Of a DNA stretch of 64,000 nucleotides, positions 60,916 to 64,000 are shown in pieces. The notes beneath the pieces are model-generated. The model ran no database searches, was not told where the DNA came from, and was given only the letters and a program-made list of their open reading frames with translations. The stretch is taken from contig NC_135504.1 of assembly GCF_052857255.1 (NCBI RefSeq), forward strand, positions 133,350,929-133,414,928. Direction: 5' to 3'. A program made the position numbers and the translations under genes. The DNA comes from Amblyomma americanum (taxonomy: Eukaryota; Arthropoda; Arachnida; Ixodida; Ixodidae). How positions within the stretch are numbered: position 1 is the stretch's first letter; each line of letters opens with the position of its first letter.

Positions 60916-63900
60916 AAAGCTCGCTGCCACGGCACATCACTCGCGCCCCTAATAGCGTTCCACCCCTAACGGAAGCGTGGCGTGCGTCCGCTGTTCTGAC
61001 GGTGAATTTTGAAAGCCGGCGGTTTTTAAAGCTCGCTACCACCGCACATCACAGGTGCGCCTATTAGCGCTCCACCTCTAACTAAAGCGTCACGTGCGTC
61101 CGGAGTGCTGACGGCGATTTTTGAAAGCCGGCGGTTTTAAAGCTCGCTGCCACGGCACATCACACGCGCCCATATTAGCGTTCCACCTCTAACGGAAGCA
61201 TGGCGTGCGTCCGCTGTTCTGAAGGTGAATTTTGAAAGCCGGCGGTTTTAAAGCTCGCTACCACGGCACATCACACGCGCCCCTATTAGCGTTCCACCTC
61301 TAACGGAAGCGTCGCGTGCGTCTGGTGTTCTCAGGGTGAATTTTGAAAGCCGGCGGGTTTTAAAGCTCGCTACCACCGCACATCACAGGTGCCCCTACTA
61401 GCGCTCCACGTCTAACGAAAGCGTCACGTGCGTCCGGTGTGCTGACGGCGATTTTTGAAAGCCGGCGGTTTTAAAGCTCGCTACCACCGCACATCACAGG
61501 TGCCCCTATTAGCGCTCCACCCCTAACGGAAGCGTCGCGTGCGTCCGGAGTGCTGACAGTGATTTTTGTAAGCCGGCAGTTTTAAAGCTCGCTACCACGG
61601 TACATCACACGTGCCCCTATTAGCGTTCCACCTCTAACGGAAGCGTCGCGTGCGTCCGGAGTGCTGACGGTGATTTTTGAAAGCCGGCGGTTTTAAAGCT
61701 CGCTGCCACGGCACATCACACGCGCCGCTATTAGCTTTCCACCTCTAACGGAAGCGTCGCGTGCGTCCGGAGTGCTGACGGCGATTTTTGAAAGCCGGCG
61801 GTTTTAAAGCTCGCTGTTACGGCACATCACACGCGCCCCTATTAGCGTTCCACCTCTAACGGAAGCATGGCGTGCGTCCGCTGTTCTGACGGTGAATTTT
61901 GAAAGCCGGCGGTTTTTAAAGCTCGCTACCACCGCACATCACAGTTGCGCCTATTAGCGCTCCACCTCTAACTAAAGCTTCACGTGCGTCCGGAGTGCTT
62001 ACGGTGATTTTTGAAAGCCGGCGGTTTTAAAGCTCGCTACCACGCCACATCACACGCGCCTCTATTAGCGTTCCACCTCTAACGGAAGCGTGGCGTCCGT
62101 CCGGCGTTCTGACGGTGAGTTTTGAAAGCCGGTGGTTTTTAAAGCTCGCTACCACCGCACATCACAGGTGCCACTATTAGCGCTCCACCTCTAACGAAAG
62201 CGTCACGTGCGTCCGGAGTGCTGACGGTGATTTTTGAAAGCCGGCGGTTTTAATGCTCACTACCACCGCACATTAAACGCGCCCCTATTAGCGTTCCACC
62301 TCTATCGGAAGCGTGGCGTGCGTCCGGTGATCTGACGGTGAATTTTGAAAGCCGGCGGTTTTTAAAGCTCGCTATCACCGCACATCACAGGTGCCCCTAT
62401 TAGCGCTCCACCTCTAACGAAAGCGTCACGTGCGTCCGGAGTGCTGACGGTGATTTTTGAAAGCAGGCGGTTTTAAAGCTCGCTACCACGGCACATCACA
62501 CGCGCCCCTATTAGCGTCCCACCTCTAACAGAATCGTCGCGTGCGTCCGGTGTTCTGACGGTGAATTTTGAAGGCCGGCGGTTTTTAAAGCTCGCTACCA
62601 CCGCACATCACAGGTGCCCCTATTAGCGTTCCACTTCTAACGAAAGCGTCACGTGCGTCCGGAGTGCTGACGGTGATTTTTGAAAGCCGGCGGTTTTAAA
62701 GCTCGCTAACACGGCAAATCACACGCGCCCCTATTAGCGTTCCGCCTCTAACGGAAGCGTCGCGTGCGTCCGGTGTTCTGACGGTGAATTTTGAAAGCCG
62801 GCGGTTTTTAAAGCTCGCTACCACCGCACATCACAGGTGCCCCTATTAGCACTCACACCTCTAACGAAAGCGTCACGTGCGTCCGCAGTGCTGACGGTGA
62901 TTTTTGAAAGCCGGCGGTTTTAAAGCTCGCTACCACGGCACATCACACGAGCCACTATTAGCGTTCCACCTTTAACGGAAGCGTCGCGTGCGTCTGGTGT
63001 TCTGAGGGTGAATGTTGAAAGCCGGCGGTTTTTAAAGCTCGCTACCACCGCACATCACAGGTGCCCCTATTAGTGCTCCACGTCTAACGAAAGCGTCACG
63101 TGCGTCCGGAGTGCTGACGGCGATTTTTGAAAGCCGGCGGTTTTAAAGCTCGCTGCCACGGCACATCACACGCTCCCCTATTAGCGTTCCACCTCTAACG
63201 GAAGCGTGACGTGCGTCCGCTGTTCTGACGGTGAATTTTGAAAGCCGGCGGTTTTTAAAGCTCGCTACCACCGCACATCACAGGTGCGCCTATTAGCGCT
63301 CCACCTCTAACTAAAGCGTCGCGTGAGTCCGGAGTGCTGACGGTGATTTTTGAAAGCTGGCGGTTTTAAAGCTCGCTACCACGGCACATCACACGCGCCC
63401 CTATTAGCGTTCCACCTCTAACGGAAGCGTCGCGTGCGTCTGGTGTTCTCAGGGTGAATTTTGAAAGCCGGCGGGTTTTAAAGCTCGCTACCACCGCACA
63501 TCACAGGTGCCCCTATTAGCGCTCCACGTCTAACGAAAGCGTCACGTGCGTCCGGTGTGCTGACGGCGATTTTTGAAAGCCGGCGGTTTTAAAGCTCGCT
63601 ACCACCGCACATCACAGGTGCCCCTATTAGCGCTCCACCCCTAACAGAAGCGTCGCGTGCGTCCGGAGTGCTGACAGTGATTTTTGTAAGCCGGCAGTTT
63701 TAAAGCTCGCTACCACGGTACATCACACGTGCCCCTATTAGCGCTCCACCTCTAACGAAAGCGTCACGTGCGTCCGGAGTGCTGACGGTGATTTTTGAAA
63801 GCCGGCGGTTTTAAAGCTCGCTACCACGGCACATCACACGCGCCCCTATCAGCGTTCCACCTCAAATGAAAGCGTGGCGTGCGTCCGCTTTTCTGACGGT

Positions 63901-64000
63901 GAGGTTTGAAAGCCGGCGGTTTTTAACGCTCGCTACCACCGCACATCACAGGTGCCTCTATTAGCGCTCCACCTCTAACGAAAGCGTCACGTGCGTCCGG
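60916..64000 (+). repeat. Right end of window, mosaic of earlier right-domain monomers
   Basis: This is A/B array re-using monomers seen at 44-46 and 47-50 kb (GCTGTTACGG near 61.8 kb, TTTTGTAAGCC near 61.57 and 63.68 kb, CTTTTCTGACGG near 63.89 kb). Near 62.09 kb it also holds the GGCGTCCGTCCGGCG marker otherwise found left of 34.2 kb. The array runs off the window at 64000. I see no gene or element. Confidence 0.7.

Larger units (their letters stand above)
1..64000. repeat. Satellite DNA array, 111/112-bp monomers in A/B dimers
   Basis: Every part of the window I read is a variant of one monomer of about 111.5 bp in the same orientation. Landmarks in each monomer, in order, are GTGCGTCCGG, CTGACGG, a short T-run, GAAAGCCGGCGG, TTTTAAAGCTCGCTACCA, GCACATCACA, CTATTAGCG, CCACCTCTAA and AAGCGT. 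About 574 copies fit. The window opens at the chosen monomer start and ends 10 bp into another, so both array edges lie outside. Mean GC is about 56%. No transposon, low-complexity tract or unique spacer interrupts it, and no stretch holds a gene. The role is unknown. Arrays this long and homogeneous are typical of centromeric or pericentromeric heterochromatin or of sex chromosomes, but nothing here proves a location. I do not recognise the family by name. Confidence 0.97.

Noticed and set aside
1..64000. CRISPR array
   Set aside because: There are no short direct repeats separated by unique spacers. The whole 111/112-bp unit repeats, with no cas genes.
1..64000. tRNA, rRNA or SINE-derived repeat
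   Set aside because: I found no A-box/B-box pair, cloverleaf, poly-A tail or rRNA-like segment in either monomer on either strand.
1..64000. Bacterial or phage origin with iterons
   Set aside because: The 64 kb of dimeric, higher-order repeats without genes is far beyond iteron arrays and fits a eukaryotic satellite.

Overview
The whole 64 kb window is one uninterrupted block of eukaryote-type satellite DNA. I find no credible protein gene, RNA gene, transposon, CRISPR array or unique spacer. The basic unit is a monomer of about 111.5 bp, roughly 574 copies, all head-to-tail in one orientation. Monomers fall into two main types: A (111 bp, about 58% GC) and B (112 bp, about 54% GC). They differ at about nine positions plus one extra T and mostly alternate, so the effective unit is an A+B dimer of about 223 bp. 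The species cannot be named. The dimer and higher-order structure point to a eukaryotic satellite from a long-read assembly. CpG is over-represented rather than depleted (14 per A monomer against about 9 expected), which argues against a heavily CpG-methylated vertebrate or plant genome, but only weakly.

Layout. 1-4.6 kb: A/B array with short internal duplications, including two AAA runs 1783 bp apart. 4.6-11.4 kb: overlapping duplications at offsets 3792, 1564 and 1449 bp. 11.4-35.4 kb: a 25-monomer (2789 bp) higher-order unit, present as an exact back-to-back tandem pair at 11401-16978 and then as rearranged copies starting near 18.3, 21.3, 26.6 and 28.2 kb; a 4.9 kb block here occurs twice, 6913 bp apart. 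35.4-38.2 kb: a shorter 8-monomer (893 bp) unit in three tandem copies. 38.2-43.7 kb: a mixed zone. 43.7-64 kb: a distinct right-hand domain with its own monomer variants (for example TTTTGTAAGCC and CTTTTCTGACGG) and duplications at offsets 2897, 3008, 4347, 4568, 4790, 5015, 7355 and 7466 bp.

The duplication offsets I measured are whole numbers of monomers give or take a few bases, and the breakpoints I followed fall inside aligned monomer sequence. This is the pattern expected of unequal crossover or gene conversion. Alternation of A and B is broken in two recurring ways: AAA runs of exactly 333 bp (11 found), and hybrid monomers (H) that begin as A and switch to B within the first 25 bp. 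A CACGTG palindrome, within GTCACGTG, recurs at the B-to-A junction and is absent at the A-to-B junction. It is the best candidate for a sequence-specific protein site. The short open reading frames are by-products of the repeat.
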